This document shows, piece by piece, positions 11,100-21,885 of a stretch of DNA of 64,000 nucleotides. Below the pieces are notes generated by a model. It did not search any database and was not told the DNA's origin. It worked only from the letters and a program-made list of their open reading frames with translations. The translations under genes and the position numbers were made by a program. Location of the stretch: positions 62,834,394 to 62,898,393 of the forward strand of contig CP092875.1 of the NCBI GenBank assembly GCA_030710605.1, in the 5' to 3' direction. Positions within the stretch are counted from its first letter, which is position 1, and the number at the start of each line of letters is the position of its first letter. This stretch comes from Cordylochernes scorpioides (lineage: Eukaryota > Arthropoda > Arachnida > Pseudoscorpiones > Chernetidae).

Positions 11100-12180
11100 T
11101 ATTATTCAAGTTATAATCTTAAAGTATCGAGTATATTATTTCATAGCTATTTATATACCAAATTATGAAAAAGAATAACAATGAAAATACATTTATAAAT
11201 TGAATTGCGATATCTATCTTCAGAATTTGTAACAATTTGTTGACGCAATGTAATATAAATATATTAATTTTAAGATTTAACTGTTATTATTCAATATACT
11301 TTCGTTAATTTATAGGAATATGAATTTATCTTTGATTTTGAATAAATATAAAGAGGGGTGGCTATGTATAAATAATTTTATTTTATATTTTTTATTGATT
11401 CTATTACTAAAATAAATAACAAAAGTCTTTACTTTCAATTCAAAGAGATGCATTTTATACCTCGCGGTAAAAATATTTTCAATTTCATTGTATTCCACAA
11501 TTTTCAGTCAGCCGAACAGTTTTTCAAATTTTATAAGCAAAAATGTTTTTCCATATTTGCATATTGGAAATATATCATCGAATCAAATTTTCTTTTTTTT
11601 TCCACATATTTATAAAATATATTTTGTTCCAAATAGGTTATATGAAATGGACCTAGTTTCAAATCCTCAATTTTTGGAATATTTTCTCTCGCGTAATGCA
11701 TCTTTAAAAGTAGTTTGCAAGAGCAAATATCCTGCGTTCAATTTTTGCCTTCCCCCCGTCGCCATTTATCAACCGGGCTTGGTGATTAACACAAGGTGAC
11801 GTAGCACAATTCACGCTTCAGCTGAAACACACAATGTCTTTCTTACTTCCTAACTAACTTTTTTAAATGCACCTCAAAAACTTCACTTAAAACCGATCCT
11901 TAAAAAAACTGCTAAACAAACATTTTTCTTTTTGTATACTGATGAATAAATATTGGAGACATTCTTATGTGGCAATACATAGCAGCTCTAGGTTAGAGAT
12001 TCAAGCCCCTGTCTCTTCACAACTTCAAACATATCAATTTTTCCTTTTCGATAAAATAATTCCTTGAATCAATATTAAAATAAGAACATTAAGTCTCTAG
12101 GAAAAAGTTTATTGACGTGACAACGTCTTAAATTAGGTTGCGGCTGGGAGTCACTTATGAAAAAGTGTAACGCCCGGTAA
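11100..12180. other. Gene-poor stretch
   Basis: The open frame 11488-11799 (103 codons) lacks any domain I recognise and has AT-driven composition; I do not call it a gene. Nothing else is supported. Confidence 0.35.
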
Positions 12181-12415
12181 CGTTACGATGAGTCATCGAA
12201 CGAGAGTGCTGCGCGCGCAGCGCTAGAGAATTAGGCGCATTGAATCGGCGCATGCTTGTCTCTGTCTTTGTCTTTCTCGAACGTTCTTGGCGTTGGAAAA
12301 ACAAGAAAGCGTCATAATACAAGTTCACACGTGTGGTTAAAGTATCGTCAGCTGTGTCTGTAGTGAAAATATGGAGTGCTTAGATTCGTCATTTACAACA
12401 ACTACAACAATAAAG
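12180..12415 (+). promoter_or_regulatory. CpG-rich patch with a possible first exon
   Basis: Against an AT-rich background this stretch is rich in CpG (GGTAACGTTACG, GCTGCGCGCGCAGCGC, GGCGCATGC). At 12371 an ATG opens a short frame reading MECLDSSFTTTTTIK, which runs directly into AAAGGTAAAT, a good splice-donor match at about 12415. Together this resembles a promoter with a 5' UTR and a short first coding exon. No matching downstream exon is identified: the next coding segment (12869) lacks a convincing acceptor. It could instead be the 5' part of a mobile element. Confidence 0.3.
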
Positions 12416-12594
12416 GTAAATAATTGTACACTGATATTTCATTATCGTAAACTATGATTGATTGATTAATTGTTAGATTGACACAAAAGTTGAGAAACTG
12501 AGTTTATAGGTTATGTCATACTATTGATAAATGTTGATAGTGTTAAGTAAATTATTAGTTTAAAATTAATTAATTAATTAATTATTATTTTACA

Positions 12595-12878
12595 AATTTT
12601 AAATAGTTTCAAATTTATTTAGCAAAAATTTGAACCTTCGATCTGAATAAATGTTTTGATTTTCGAATTGATTCTTTAAAATTACAAATATTAAGAAAAA
12701 GTGGCAGATATAAGAAAACTTTATTTAAACTGTGTTGAGCAAGAATTTTAACATCTAATTTAAGTAAATGTTTTAATTTTCAACTTCATCATTTACAATT
12801 ACAAATTTTATTTAATTTCAAATTTATTTAGCAAAAATTTGAACCTTCGATCTGAATAAGTGTTTTGATTTTCAAATA
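12595..12878 (+). repeat. Imperfect direct repeat, about 210-bp period
   Basis: TCAAATTTATTTAGCAAAAA, then GAACCTTCGATCTGAATAA and TGTTTTGATTTTC occur at about 12608-12665 and again at 12818-12872, with a weaker middle copy near 12745. The second copy ends exactly where the endonuclease-like frame begins. Confidence 0.6.
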
Positions 12879-13417
12879 CCAACGCGGCTGGTGGAGTGGC
12901 GATCTATCGTAAATTATCATCGACATCTACGGCGGAAGTGTTCCAAGTTGCGATTACAGACGTAACTCGTGTCATTAAAACCAAGGGTGACATGTGCATG
13001 ACTGAAGTTACTTGCTTCGCCGCTAATACTAGCTTCAAGTTTATACTCGGTGCTGTATATATTCATCCAGGAGTTAGTATGCAGGATATTGGAATGTTAC
13101 TATGGCAAGGACTCGGTCCGTACATTCACAACAGCCAGTACGTGCCACCGTTCGTGCAAGTTGATTCTAGTATACCGATTCTTCTGTGTGGTGATTTTAA
13201 CAAAAACGTAAATCCTGACAACTCGTTTCTTAAATTCATGAAAAATACGTATAATCTTGATTGCGTATCAAACGTTTCTAAGTCAACTACGTTAAAAGGA
13301 ACAACTATCGACTTGACTTTCGCAAGACACATTACAGCAGAAACACTTCCTTTCATTTCATATTTCTCCTATCATCGTCCTATCCTCAACAAAATCACTC
13401 AAATAGGAATTAGTTAA
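12869..13417 (+). pseudogene. Endonuclease/exonuclease/phosphatase-like fragment, Helentron-type
   Basis: The open frame starts after a TGA at 12866 and ends in TAA at 13417. It holds an NAAGGVAIYRK start-like segment, a YIHP motif, LCGDFN (the conserved Asp-Asn block of the EEP fold), TTIDLTF, and a C-terminal SYH where EEP nucleases usually have Ser-Asp-His. The N-terminal metal-binding Glu region is missing. The GGVAIY, GDFN, TTID and SYFSYHRPI layout resembles the endonuclease region attached to PIF1-type helicase proteins of arthropod Helentrons (Helitron2) from memory; no helicase or Rep domain is nearby. The base composition is far less AT-rich than the flanks. It is 5'-truncated at a repeat junction, has no credible own start, and is probably non-functional. 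A fragment of a LINE endonuclease is the alternative. Confidence 0.55.
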
Positions 13418-13685
13418 GTTTAAGTTTACATGTACAATGTTTTAGTAAACAAAATATATTTCTATAGTTAAAATTTGTGCAATTCTTATTTTCATTCAAT
13501 TCCTTGTTCCTATTGTGCAATTTAATTATATTCATATCAATAAATATTCTACCGTTGTCACGTAAAATCTTCGCCCGTAAAACCGACTTTACAGGCAACC
13601 ATTGTTTTTATTATTTATACTCTCATGGACAAAAATTATTTCTCATATTTAAAACATGCTGTGATATTTTTTAAATATTTTTTAT

Positions 13686-13785
13686 TTACAATTCTTTCAA
13701 GCTTTCTGGCAATAAATCTATTCTACATTATAATATATATCTCCTGTAGTAGGGATATCTTGTGTGACCGAAAGCTTGAGAGATT
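13686..13785. repeat. Inverted pair of Penelope-like hairpin termini
   Basis: TCAAGCTTTCTGGCAATA at 13697 faces GACCGAAAGCTTGAGAG at 13767, giving a foldback built from the terminus seen at 881 and 4.66-5.48 kb. Confidence 0.5.
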
Positions 13786-14114
13786 TGTAAAAATAAACTA
13801 TTTAAAAAATAATCTTTTCTCTGGAGGCCTAATATTTTAATTCTAATTTTACCTTTATTCTACCTATGATATCGAATTCAATCTTGATAAGAAAATGGTA
13901 AATTATAACACAAGTTTGTGAAAGCTAACTTAATCAAGCATTTAACAGAAACAAAAAGTGATCATATAATGCGTATGTCATTAATGCATACATTGAAACA
14001 CATTTAATAACATATATATACATATGAAAAAACATTAGAAAGCACATTTTATAAAAGCACATGTGCTCGTGGTCATGAGATGCCTTCTTTATTTTTAATA
14101 TATACATATAAGTG

Positions 14115-14210
14115 TAAATTTCGACCGGAGGATATTGGTCTAAAGAATGATTATCACCTCTCCCGCCAAAATCAACGTAAAAATAGACGCCATCTATTGT
14201 TCGAGAGAGT
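14115..14210 (-). repeat. Fragment of the hammerhead-associated repeat
   Basis: The minus strand reads ATAGATGGCGTCTA, then GGCGGGAGAGGTGA and CAATATCCTCC, matching the repeat around the ribozyme at 42401-42739. It lacks the ribozyme. Confidence 0.5.
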
Positions 14211-14361
14211 TTTTGACAGTAGAAATGACCTTTATTTCTATACATATATAATGTATGAAAAGAAGCATTTCTCCCTTTAATTGTGAAACAGAACGATGGT
14301 ACCGTGCATTAAGGATGAGTCTTAGAAATAGAAATGTTTTAAGATTTTCTCTTTTTATATA

Positions 14362-15666
14362 CAAGGTGTGTCCCATAAGTTCCCGGACTGGGTCCATAAA
14401 AAAAAAAAAGGTAAGATATTTTTTTAAAAAATTATTAAAACTTTTTAAAGTAATCCCCCCTTGCTTCAACGCACCAGCGCCATCGTTTCCCCAAATTGTC
14501 GAAACAGTTTTTATAGAGCTCTTTTGGAATGCTCTTCAATGCCAACAGCGATTTTTCTATTATGTCATCCCTGGTGTCAAAATGTCTTCCTTTTAGAACT
14601 GCTTTAAGTTTGGGGAACAGGAAAAAGTCATTTGGTGCGATGTCTGGGGAATAGGGTGGTTGAGGTAGGATTTCTGTCCCGTTTTTAGCCAAAAAAACTC
14701 GTCACCAAGTGCGCTGTGTGAGGGCGGGCATTGTTATGGTGTAGGATCCAGTCACCATTAGGCCATTTTTCTGGCATTTTTTTTCGAATCGCTTCCCTTA
14801 GATGGCGAAGAATGTCCAAATACATTTCCTTAATAACCGTTTGGCCTGCAGGAAGATACTCGTGATGAACAATGCCCTTGTTATCCAAAAAAGCGACCAG
14901 CAACACCTTGTTTCTGGATTTCAATATCCTGGATTTTTTTGGTATAGGCTCACCCTGACCTCTCCACTCGGCATATTGACGCTTGGTTTCAGGGTCATAG
15001 TCATAGACCCATGTCTCGTCGCCTGTGATTATCTTGTCTTTCCATTCCGGATCCGTTCTTGTCATTTCCAACATGTTCTCACAGGTTGCAAGCCGACACA
15101 GTTTTTGCTCATTAGTGAGGAATCTTGGGATGAATTTTGCAGGAGTCTTTTTGAGCTTCAAATCTTTGGTTACGATCCTTCCAATCGTTGTTTCAGAGAT
15201 GCCTGTGTCTTGCTCTAGCTCCAGCAAAGTGGTTCGAGGATTTTCTTTTATCAAATCGGTGATTTTTTGCACATTTTGGGCGTTCTTGCCGAGGATCATC
15301 TTCAATAGAAATTCTGCCAGCTTTAAATCTAGAATGTCATTCAAAAACAGCTCTTCTCTTTGGGGCGTCATTGGGTAATGCTTTATTAAGCATTTAAAAG
15401 TTTATGTTGCTGATATTTGAAGTTTCACACAAAATGCTATGGAAATCCTCTGCTTCAATTATTGTTTCATCGTAAAATCGCCGCAGCGCTAGGTGTGACC
15501 TTTAAATAAATTAGAATAACTTTGGCGCACGCGCACGTACCGCCTCGATATTGGTACCACCGTGTTGCCAGATATTTTTTCTATAATAAACTGTCAAATA
15601 TATTTACATTTTTCATTTATTTATTTTTTTATGGACCCAGTCCGGGAACTTATGGGACATACCTTG
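14362..15666 (-). mobile_element. mariner element, 1305 bp, TIRs and TA target site
   Basis: The left TIR (14362-14400, CAAGGTGTGTCCCATAAG and onward) is matched by its complement at 15628-15666 with one evident mismatch. Both ends are flanked by TA, the duplicated target of Tc1/mariner. The length is normal for mariner. The interior carries one transposase reading frame on the minus strand, broken as described in the next entry. High TIR identity suggests fairly recent insertion. Confidence 0.92.
14435..15371 (-). pseudogene. mariner transposase, frameshifted and catalytically defective
   Basis: The first 228 codons start with ATG at 15371 and show a helix-turn-helix segment (about residues 50-70, ISETTIGRIV), then TGDETWVYDYD with the first catalytic Asp at residue 118. 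The second catalytic block reads LHHNNARPHTA, where the family has His-Asp-Asn-Ala-Arg-Pro, so the second Asp is Asn (about residue 213). The frame then hits a stop near 14685 at a seven-A run (plus strand). Reading resumes one frame over with PYSPDIAPNDFFLF, which keeps the third Asp, and ends at 14435. The total of about 310 codons is close to the normal 345. The frameshift and the Asp-to-Asn change both predict loss of activity. A long-read homopolymer error could explain the frameshift but not the substitution. Confidence 0.92.
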
Positions 15667-16014
15667 TATATAGATCTATACACGTCTGTTTTATTATCTT
15701 TCCACCTGTCTGCTCTCTCAAGTGGTTAAGAATGGGTATTCATGCAATCTATGAATATATATATTAATGTATATATAAAAGATTATCTGCTGATTTTTGA
15801 ATAATATTTATAGAATTATTTATAATTTGCTTGATACATTAATATGTTTTTTGATATTGCAGTCGTGTAACAATAATAATAAAAATAGTTTGGATCAGAA
15901 TTAGCTCTAATTGAGCTTATGGAAAATATAAACAAACAGAATTTGATAAAAAAAAACTCCCTGAATTAACGCGAGTAGAATAAGGAAAACAAAAGATTAT
16001 TTACATATTTACAA

Positions 16015-16115
16015 AAGGTTTGAGCCGGCCAACAGGAAACAACAACAATAGGTTATATAAAGGGAAGTCGCGACATCTGGTTGTTAGACTTAACAGAATC
16101 GTTTAATCTATGAAA
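16015..16115 (+). repeat. Dispersed repeat (GAGCCGGCCAACAGGAAACA family)
   Basis: Contains TTTGAGCCGGCCAACAGG, AACAACAACAATAGG and GTCGCGACATCTGG. Copies lie at 27235 (partial), 40797-40990(-), 41815-41995 and, diverged, four times in 53240-53910. Confidence 0.5.
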
Positions 16116-16581
16116 TATAATTTTAAATAAAATAATATTTTATATAAAGTATATATATAAGCTTTTAGAGCTGTATAAATATATAAATACACTCACATAC
16201 ATATATCTTTCGCGACAATTATAAACCAATATGTTTCTTAATATACAATTTCCAGAAAACAGAGTTAATAAAATATCAATATAAAAGTAGAGGGTTTTGA
16301 GATAATTTGGCGAAATTGCCCACAAGATGCAACACTGAATATCTAAGCCCTCTCACCAAAACGATTCTGCTATTTCAATAAGGTTTATAGAAAAGTAGTT
16401 TTGGTTATTATATCAAAAAGAAGCATCAATGTTAAAACAGGTATAATATTTATCCGATAGATGGCACTCTCAAAGTTCAATTTGTTGCTCATAGGAGCTT
16501 AATATATTTGCATATAAAATAATAAAGAAAGAAAGGGACACACACAGTAATATATTAACAAAAGGTCTATAATTAAAAAGA

Positions 16582-16760
16582 CATATATTGGATCAAATTA
16601 TCATTCATTTTACCAATATTTCAGTTGGCTGAACGCCAACTTTTATCAAGGTATTTAAACATATTAATGTGTGATATAATACCTTGATAAAGGTTGGCGT
16701 TCAGCCAACTGAAATATTGGTAAAATAAATGATATTTTGATCCAATATATGCCTTTTTAA
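16582..16760. repeat. Foldback with about 80-bp arms
   Basis: AAGACATATATTGGATCAAA and AACGCCAACTTTTATCAAGG are mirrored from about 16680. The right arm contains TTGATAAA, a GGTTGGC/GCCAACT stem (16692-16710) and GAAATATTGG. It is the same family as the foldback at 2495. Confidence 0.8.
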
Positions 16761-17094
16761 TTAAGGATTTATTCATGGATTGCTCTATTTTCAAAAGGAT
16801 CTATAGATCATGATAAGATTTTCGACCAGTATTTCGAAATATAACACCACAAGAGTTAGTTGATATTTATCCTAATATAAGCAGACACCTTAAAACATTC
16901 AGATGAACGACCAATAGATTTGCATATTTTAATTTACTGTGAAATTGTTTTATTAAGATAAAAAAAAATGCTAAAAATCTCTTTCAATACATAAAGAAGA
17001 GAAGCAATTATTATTAATAACGTTGTATATATAATATCAGCATTTTTTCAAATACCTATTTTACATATATTGAAAATAGAGCAATCCATAAATA

Positions 17095-17216
17095 AATCTT
17101 TAATTTAAAAGGCATATATTAGATCAAAATATCATTTATTTTACTAATGCTGAACGTCAACCACAGCCAACTGAAATATTGGTAAAATAAATGATATTTT
17201 GATCTAATATATATGC
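17095..17216. repeat. Smaller foldback of the same family
   Basis: AAAGGCATATATTAGATCAA and ATCATTTATTTTACTAAT are mirrored by the 3' half to 17216. The hairpin centre has lost most of the inner stem. Immediately upstream is AATAGAGCAATCCATAAATA, a block also found near other copies (36330, 41445). Confidence 0.65.
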
Positions 17217-17339
17217 CTTTAAATAAAAAAAAAAAGATGAAATATATATAATGAGGAAAGAAAGAGATATATCCAAATATATATAAATATATATATTATA
17301 TTGAAAATCAAAAGATTTTCTCCTATTTATATATAACCA

Positions 17340-17460
17340 AACATTGAGGCAACTCCAGAAGCCTATTTTCTAAGTGTTTCTAACGGCGAGAGGAAAGAGC
17401 TGTTGGACGCATGCGCAGTAGGAGAAAGAATCGTCTGTCAGTATATCCCTGAGACATATC
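17340..17460 (+). repeat. Dispersed GC-richer repeat
   Basis: CTAAGTGTTTCTAACGGCGA, GAGCTGTTGGACGCATGCGC and AATCGTCT recur in diverged form at 19243-19350. The block GACGCATGCGCAG resembles an NRF-1-type site, but it lies in a repeat. Confidence 0.45.
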
Positions 17461-17699
17461 AGTGGAGCGTTACGAGCTCCTTTTACGAGCGGAGGCTCGG
17501 TCCGAAATTTGCAGTTACTCTGTAACTTGGTAATGACCTCATGCAACATTCAAGAAACGGTGGTTGGCACTGTTGCTCTCTTTCAGCAATTAGATTTTGA
17601 CTAGATTTTTCACTTATATACAAGAATAGTTATCTGCAGCTCCGCCTTATCTTTTAAATTTCATTAAAAATATTCTATTTATATTTACAGTTTAAATCT

Positions 17700-17935
17700 G
17701 CCGTAATATCTTTAGATACAAATTAATCCCTTTTATCAATATTGAGGTGAAAATATCAGGTTCTCAGGGATTTATTTTTAACATTTTTAATTCACAAATC
17801 TCAAGTTTTCGAACAACAGAGCCCATCTATAAAGGAAAAAACATGCCCGGAAGCTAAATATTTTTGAATCGAACATTTTAAAAATAAACGTTTCACTTGA
17901 TACCTGATATTTTCACCTTAGGTTATATCTTTCTT
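17700..17935. repeat. Inverted repeat around AAAATATCAGGT
   Basis: GAGGTGAAAATATCAGGTT at about 17743 is mirrored by ACCTGATATTTTCACCT at about 17904. The same sequence starts the inverted-repeat element at 37.5 kb. Confidence 0.4.
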
Positions 17936-18120
17936 TTGCTCTACTAATATTTTTCCAAATAAATATATTTTAATGATTTTAACAGTCATATCATTTGAAT
18001 AACCTATTTCAAAATATAAATAAAAGCTAAAGAATAGATATGATTGATAAATTAAAAATAACAATATTTTTTTATGAAATAGATAACTGATAAAACTAGG
18101 ATTAAGAATAAGATAGAAAA

Positions 18121-18442
18121 TTTACAATCACAGGCCGCAGTGTATTATATTGTATTATAAGTTAATTTATGTATCATTTACGAACGGAAAAATACGTCCA
18201 GGGTAGAAGCGGAACATTGTGGGTTCGATTCCCATCCCTGGACACTTTTATCTTTCCGTTCGTCATTACTCTTCATAATTAACCCTTTCATACCTCATCC
18301 AAAAAAGATAGAAATAGTCGATATTTCACCTTGAAATAAAATTTTGATTTTTTGTTTAAAAGAAACTCATGCGGTGTAACTTCAAGTGTCGTTTTACAAT
18401 CACAGGCCGCAGTGTATTATATTGTATTATAAGATAGAAAAT
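18121..18442 (+). mobile_element. tRNA-like element with terminal direct repeats
   Basis: A block of about 40 bp beginning TACAATCACAGGCCGCAGTG occurs at both ends (about 18122-18161 and 18393-18432). The interior has the inverted pair CGAACGGAAAAATA and TATCTTTCCGTTCG around a shortened tRNA-like core (18196-18243: GTCCAGG, GTGGGTTCGATTCCCAT, CCTGGAC). ATAAGATAGAAAAT lies both at 18108-18121 and at 18429-18442, a possible 14-bp target duplication. A second copy with a full-length tRNA-like core is at 30760-31036 on the minus strand. The copy here lacks about 26 nt covering the D arm and anticodon arm. Confidence 0.6.
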
Positions 18443-18762
18443 ACTTATGACAAAAGAAATAAAGGTTTTGAAGATCATCTGTTAGTTGGAAGTAGAGTCA
18501 TAGAAAAACAAAGCTACATCAACCTATAGTTGAATTCCCAATGTTTCAGTGAATTCCTGTCCATCTTAAAATACACTATTGATTGATGTGTCTGTGTTTT
18601 CTCCAAAAAATATAATTATCCATTAAATATTTTAATTAGGCAAATTATGTATATCTATATTTTATTTATATGTTACATTTTATAAATATTAAGGCTTTAT
18701 CACTGATAGATGCCTATGCTGTTTGTGTTGCTATATAACCTCTGGAATAAGGTACACAGCAA

Positions 18763-18993
18763 ACTCTCCTATAACGCGATTAATGTGTTCCGTGTTGTAT
18801 GAAATCGCGTTATAGGAATTCGCGTTGTACGAAATAAAACTTGTATAACGCGAATTTTGTTAGGGTGAATTGTTTTATTTTATAACGCGTTTTATACGAA
18901 AATTCGCGTTGTATAAATAAATTTGTCGCAATTTTTTATCGCCTTGTACGAAATCGCGTTTTAAAAACTTGCGTTATAGGAGAGTCTACTGTA
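18763..18993. mobile_element. Tigger/pogo-like MITE (CTCTCCTATAACGC ends)
   Basis: AACTCTCCTATAACGCG at the left is mirrored by TTGCGTTATAGGAGAGT at the right, followed by CTACTGTA. The interior is a series of CGCGTT..TATA blocks. TIRs ending in CAGT or its complement are typical of pogo/Tigger MITEs; superfamily inferred. Confidence 0.65.
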
Positions 18994-19242
18994 TCTATAT
19001 TTTATTGATATGTTACATTTGTTTTGAATTTTTTAATATTAAGGCTTTATCATCAATAGATGTGCCTATACTGGTGTGAAACTATATAACACAAGAAATA
19101 TGACATAAGTGTTTGGTGAAAGAGTGTCAAAATTTAATTGAATGTCTTGGCATCTATTTATGCAATAAGGATAAAAAGAGATATCCAAATATATATGAAA
19201 TATTGATATAATTAAAAGTTGTTCACCCCTTTATATCTACCA

Positions 19243-19350
19243 AACATTGAAGCGACTTTAAAAATATATTTCCTGAGTGTTTCTAACGGCTATTTGTGAG
19301 AGCTGTTGGACACATGCGCAATTGGAAAATAATCGTCTCACATTATATAT
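19243..19350 (+). repeat. Second copy of the 17340 repeat
   Basis: CCAAACATTGAAGCGAC, GAGTGTTTCTAACGGC and GAGCTGTTGGACACATGCGC match 17340-17460. Confidence 0.45.
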
Positions 19351-19462
19351 ACTTCGCCTTTCCAGAAACAAAAATATTCATTTGAAAAATATAATTATAA
19401 ATACTTTATTTCTTTAATTATAAAATCACAATATATATATGTCATATATATATATTCATTTT

Positions 19463-19550
19463 AAAAGGCATATATTGGATCAAAATATAATTTATTTACT
19501 AATATTTCAGTTGGCTGAATGCCAACCTTTTTCAAGGTATTACATATGTA
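19463..19550 (+). repeat. Single terminus of the foldback family
   Basis: AAAAGGCATATATTGGATCA through TTTCAGTTGGCTGAATGCC to TTTTTCAAGGTATTA is one arm only. Comparable single arms are at 20282-20365 and 42783-42865. Confidence 0.6.
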
Positions 19551-20281
19551 TGAATTGGATACAATAATATTCACTTTTAATAATATTGTGAAAAATTTCT
19601 ATATCAATATATTTCGGAATATTAAATCTTAAATTCCAACATAATTATATGTATTAATGAGCAAATTACATGAACAATGTTTATCTAGTAAATATAATAT
19701 TATAATACTGATTATAAGTGTCTTAACGGTAAACACACACCGAATTATTGTATAATTCACATTGTGAAAGACATATTTGCATATGGAAATGAGGTTTTAT
19801 GCAAATCAAGTGTGCAGACGAAATAGTCGATACTTTCAAAGTATTTAGTTGTACCGATTCCGGAAATAAAACCGAAATAAATGGCGGACTTCTAAACGCC
19901 TACTTAGGCGTCTGCTTCCCATTTTTCTTCTGCAGTCACGTATAGCGTGCTAGGCCTTTATTAATCAGACGATGGAGCAACAGTTATTTCCCTGCACACG
20001 ATAATATCACCGCAACATCCTTAATGACCGCGTTTATTATTGGTGGAGTGCGGTGCCTTAAATTTAATCTTGGTGAAAATACAAAAGTTATTTTTGCTCA
20101 GTCAGATAACTCTGGAAAGAAATTTCGGCAATTATTTTAGGCCTTATATATATCGTTGTATTCTAAAATAATATATGTATTAAAGAAATATATTTTGGAT
20201 CCTTTATTACGAATATTTTTATTAATTACATTTTTATATAGGAAATTTGACCTATTTTTAACGTGTATGATTCTTTAAATA

Positions 20282-20365
20282 AAAAGACATATATTGGATC
20301 AAAATATCATTTATTTTACCAATGTTTCAGTTGGCTGAACGCCAACCTTTATCAAGGTGTTATAG
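20282..20365 (+). repeat. Single terminus of the foldback family
   Basis: AAAGACATATATTGGATCAA, GTTTCAGTTGGCTGAACGCC and CTTTATCAAGGTGTTA form one arm without a mirrored partner. Confidence 0.6.
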
Positions 20366-20994
20366 CATATTTAATGTATGTCAACAATAAACTCAGCGCC
20401 ACATAACGTCAACAGAATTAAGTTTTAAAAATATTTTGTTATATTCAAGAGGGGGGGGGGAATTTTGATATATATATATATATATGGCAATATGATAATA
20501 ATGTGGGGAGAGAGAAATAAGGAAACCACAAGTTTGGAAGAGAAATTCCAGGCAACCAGCGAGAGAGAGAGAGCGCGAGGTTATATCACCGCTGAAGGCC
20601 CCCCCCCGTACTTTAGCTACCTTATATCTACGTCTCTCTCTGGTTGACTGTAGATTTACTTTATTATTCCTGGAAGAACATACATTATGACATATATATA
20701 TTTATATTATGGACAAAATAAATTTCGTAAAATATAGGTATGCATATTTTTCAAAGCGTATTATTCTTTTAAATATAAATCAATTTTCTACTGCTGTTAC
20801 TGCAATGATAAAATAGTTCAAATGTCTTGTAACAGATGGCGCCCTGATGTATCATATACATTTTTATATATTTTTACATATATATATATTTGAAAAGCAA
20901 ATTCCATTTTATTAAAAGCATAAATTAATGCATTTCTTTGATATTCTCTGCCCAGAACATATATATTTTCATATCAATGAATATATCACATCAC

Positions 20995-21590
20995 CATAGT
21001 TCAAGAAAATTCAATCAATGATTCAAACTGTACACAATGATGCCAGACTATGACTCTCATCAGTATAGGGTTAGCTGAGATTTCATAACATTCCACAAAA
21101 GGGGCCACAAAATAAGCTGTTCAAATCATAGGACTGATCAGAAAGCATCAGTGAGGATTGAATTTATAGAGATATTTATAACCCAGGGAGCGCAGAGCGC
21201 CAACTACCCGGGAAATCCAGCTCACTAGTATGGACTAGTGCTAAGCACTTTTACTCGCGTCCTGTTTTGATTACTGAGTTGAACCAGTTGACCAGGAAGT
21301 TCCATGCAGAGGTTGATTCTGGGAGACTGGTAATACACAATGATTACAGGCTATGACTTTCATTAATATAGGGTTATCTGTGATTTTAGAATATTCCACG
21401 AGAAGGGCTATAAAATAAGCTTAATCTGACAAAGAAGCTGTTCAAATCATTGGGATGATCAAAGAGCATCAGTGAGGATTGAAGAGAGAGAGAGAGAGAG
21501 AGATTTATAACTCGCGTCCTATTGTATTTGCTGAGTTGGACCAGGAAGTTCAATGCTGAGATTGAGTCTGGGAGGCTGGCCATAGATGTA
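20995..21590 (-). repeat. Tandem duplication carrying decayed hammerhead copies
   Basis: The units 20995-21330 and 21331-21590 share CACAATGAT..CTATGACT..TATAGGGTTA and TGAGGATTGAA, CTCGCGTCCT, GACCAGGAAGTTC. On the minus strand the first reads ACTGATGAGAGTCATAGTCT and the second ATTAATGAAAGTCATAGCCT. These align with ACTGATGAGGGCCATAGCCT of the ribozyme at 33.1 kb, but the following GAAAC is lost in both. A (GA)n run lies at 21483-21502. Confidence 0.5.
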
Positions 21591-21790
21591 GGATTGAGGA
21601 AGAAATGTTATTATCATTTATACTATCAAAATATGCGCTTTTTAAATATGTTTATTAAAAGATAGAGGTACCCTTTTGCACACAAATAACATTCTATTTC
21701 ACATTCTTTGTGATATGTACTAAATGAAGAACCACTCCTTTTTAAATATGTATTTAAACAATCGGTACAGTATTGGTAACACTTCTTGTA

Positions 21791-21885
21791 GGATGTTATG
21801 GAATTTAAGACGCCCGATGAGAACCATAGCCATGGTATATAAGTTAACTTTTGTCTGAATTCCCCCAAACGAGTGTTGTATTTCT
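21791..21885 (+). repeat. Decayed hammerhead-family copy
   Basis: GGATGTTATGGAATTTAAGA, CCATAGCCATGGTATA and TTTTGTCTGAATTC follow the same order as 33091-33180. The catalytic CTGATGA and GAAAC blocks are deleted or altered, so no activity is expected. Confidence 0.55.

Noticed and set aside
11488-11799. 103-codon plus-strand frame as a gene
   Set aside because: AT-driven residue content, no recognisable motif, no codon bias and no start or splice context.
12181-12205. Hammerhead-like CGATGAGTCATCGAAC
   Set aside because: The stem II would be 3 bp with no loop room, GAAA is absent (GAAC) and no flanking stems pair.
14802-15378. Two plus-strand open frames of 138 and 117 codons
   Set aside because: They are antisense shadows of the mariner transposase on the minus strand.
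18196-18243. Working tRNA gene
   Set aside because: The D arm and anticodon arm are missing; only acceptor-like and T-arm sequence remains inside a repeat.
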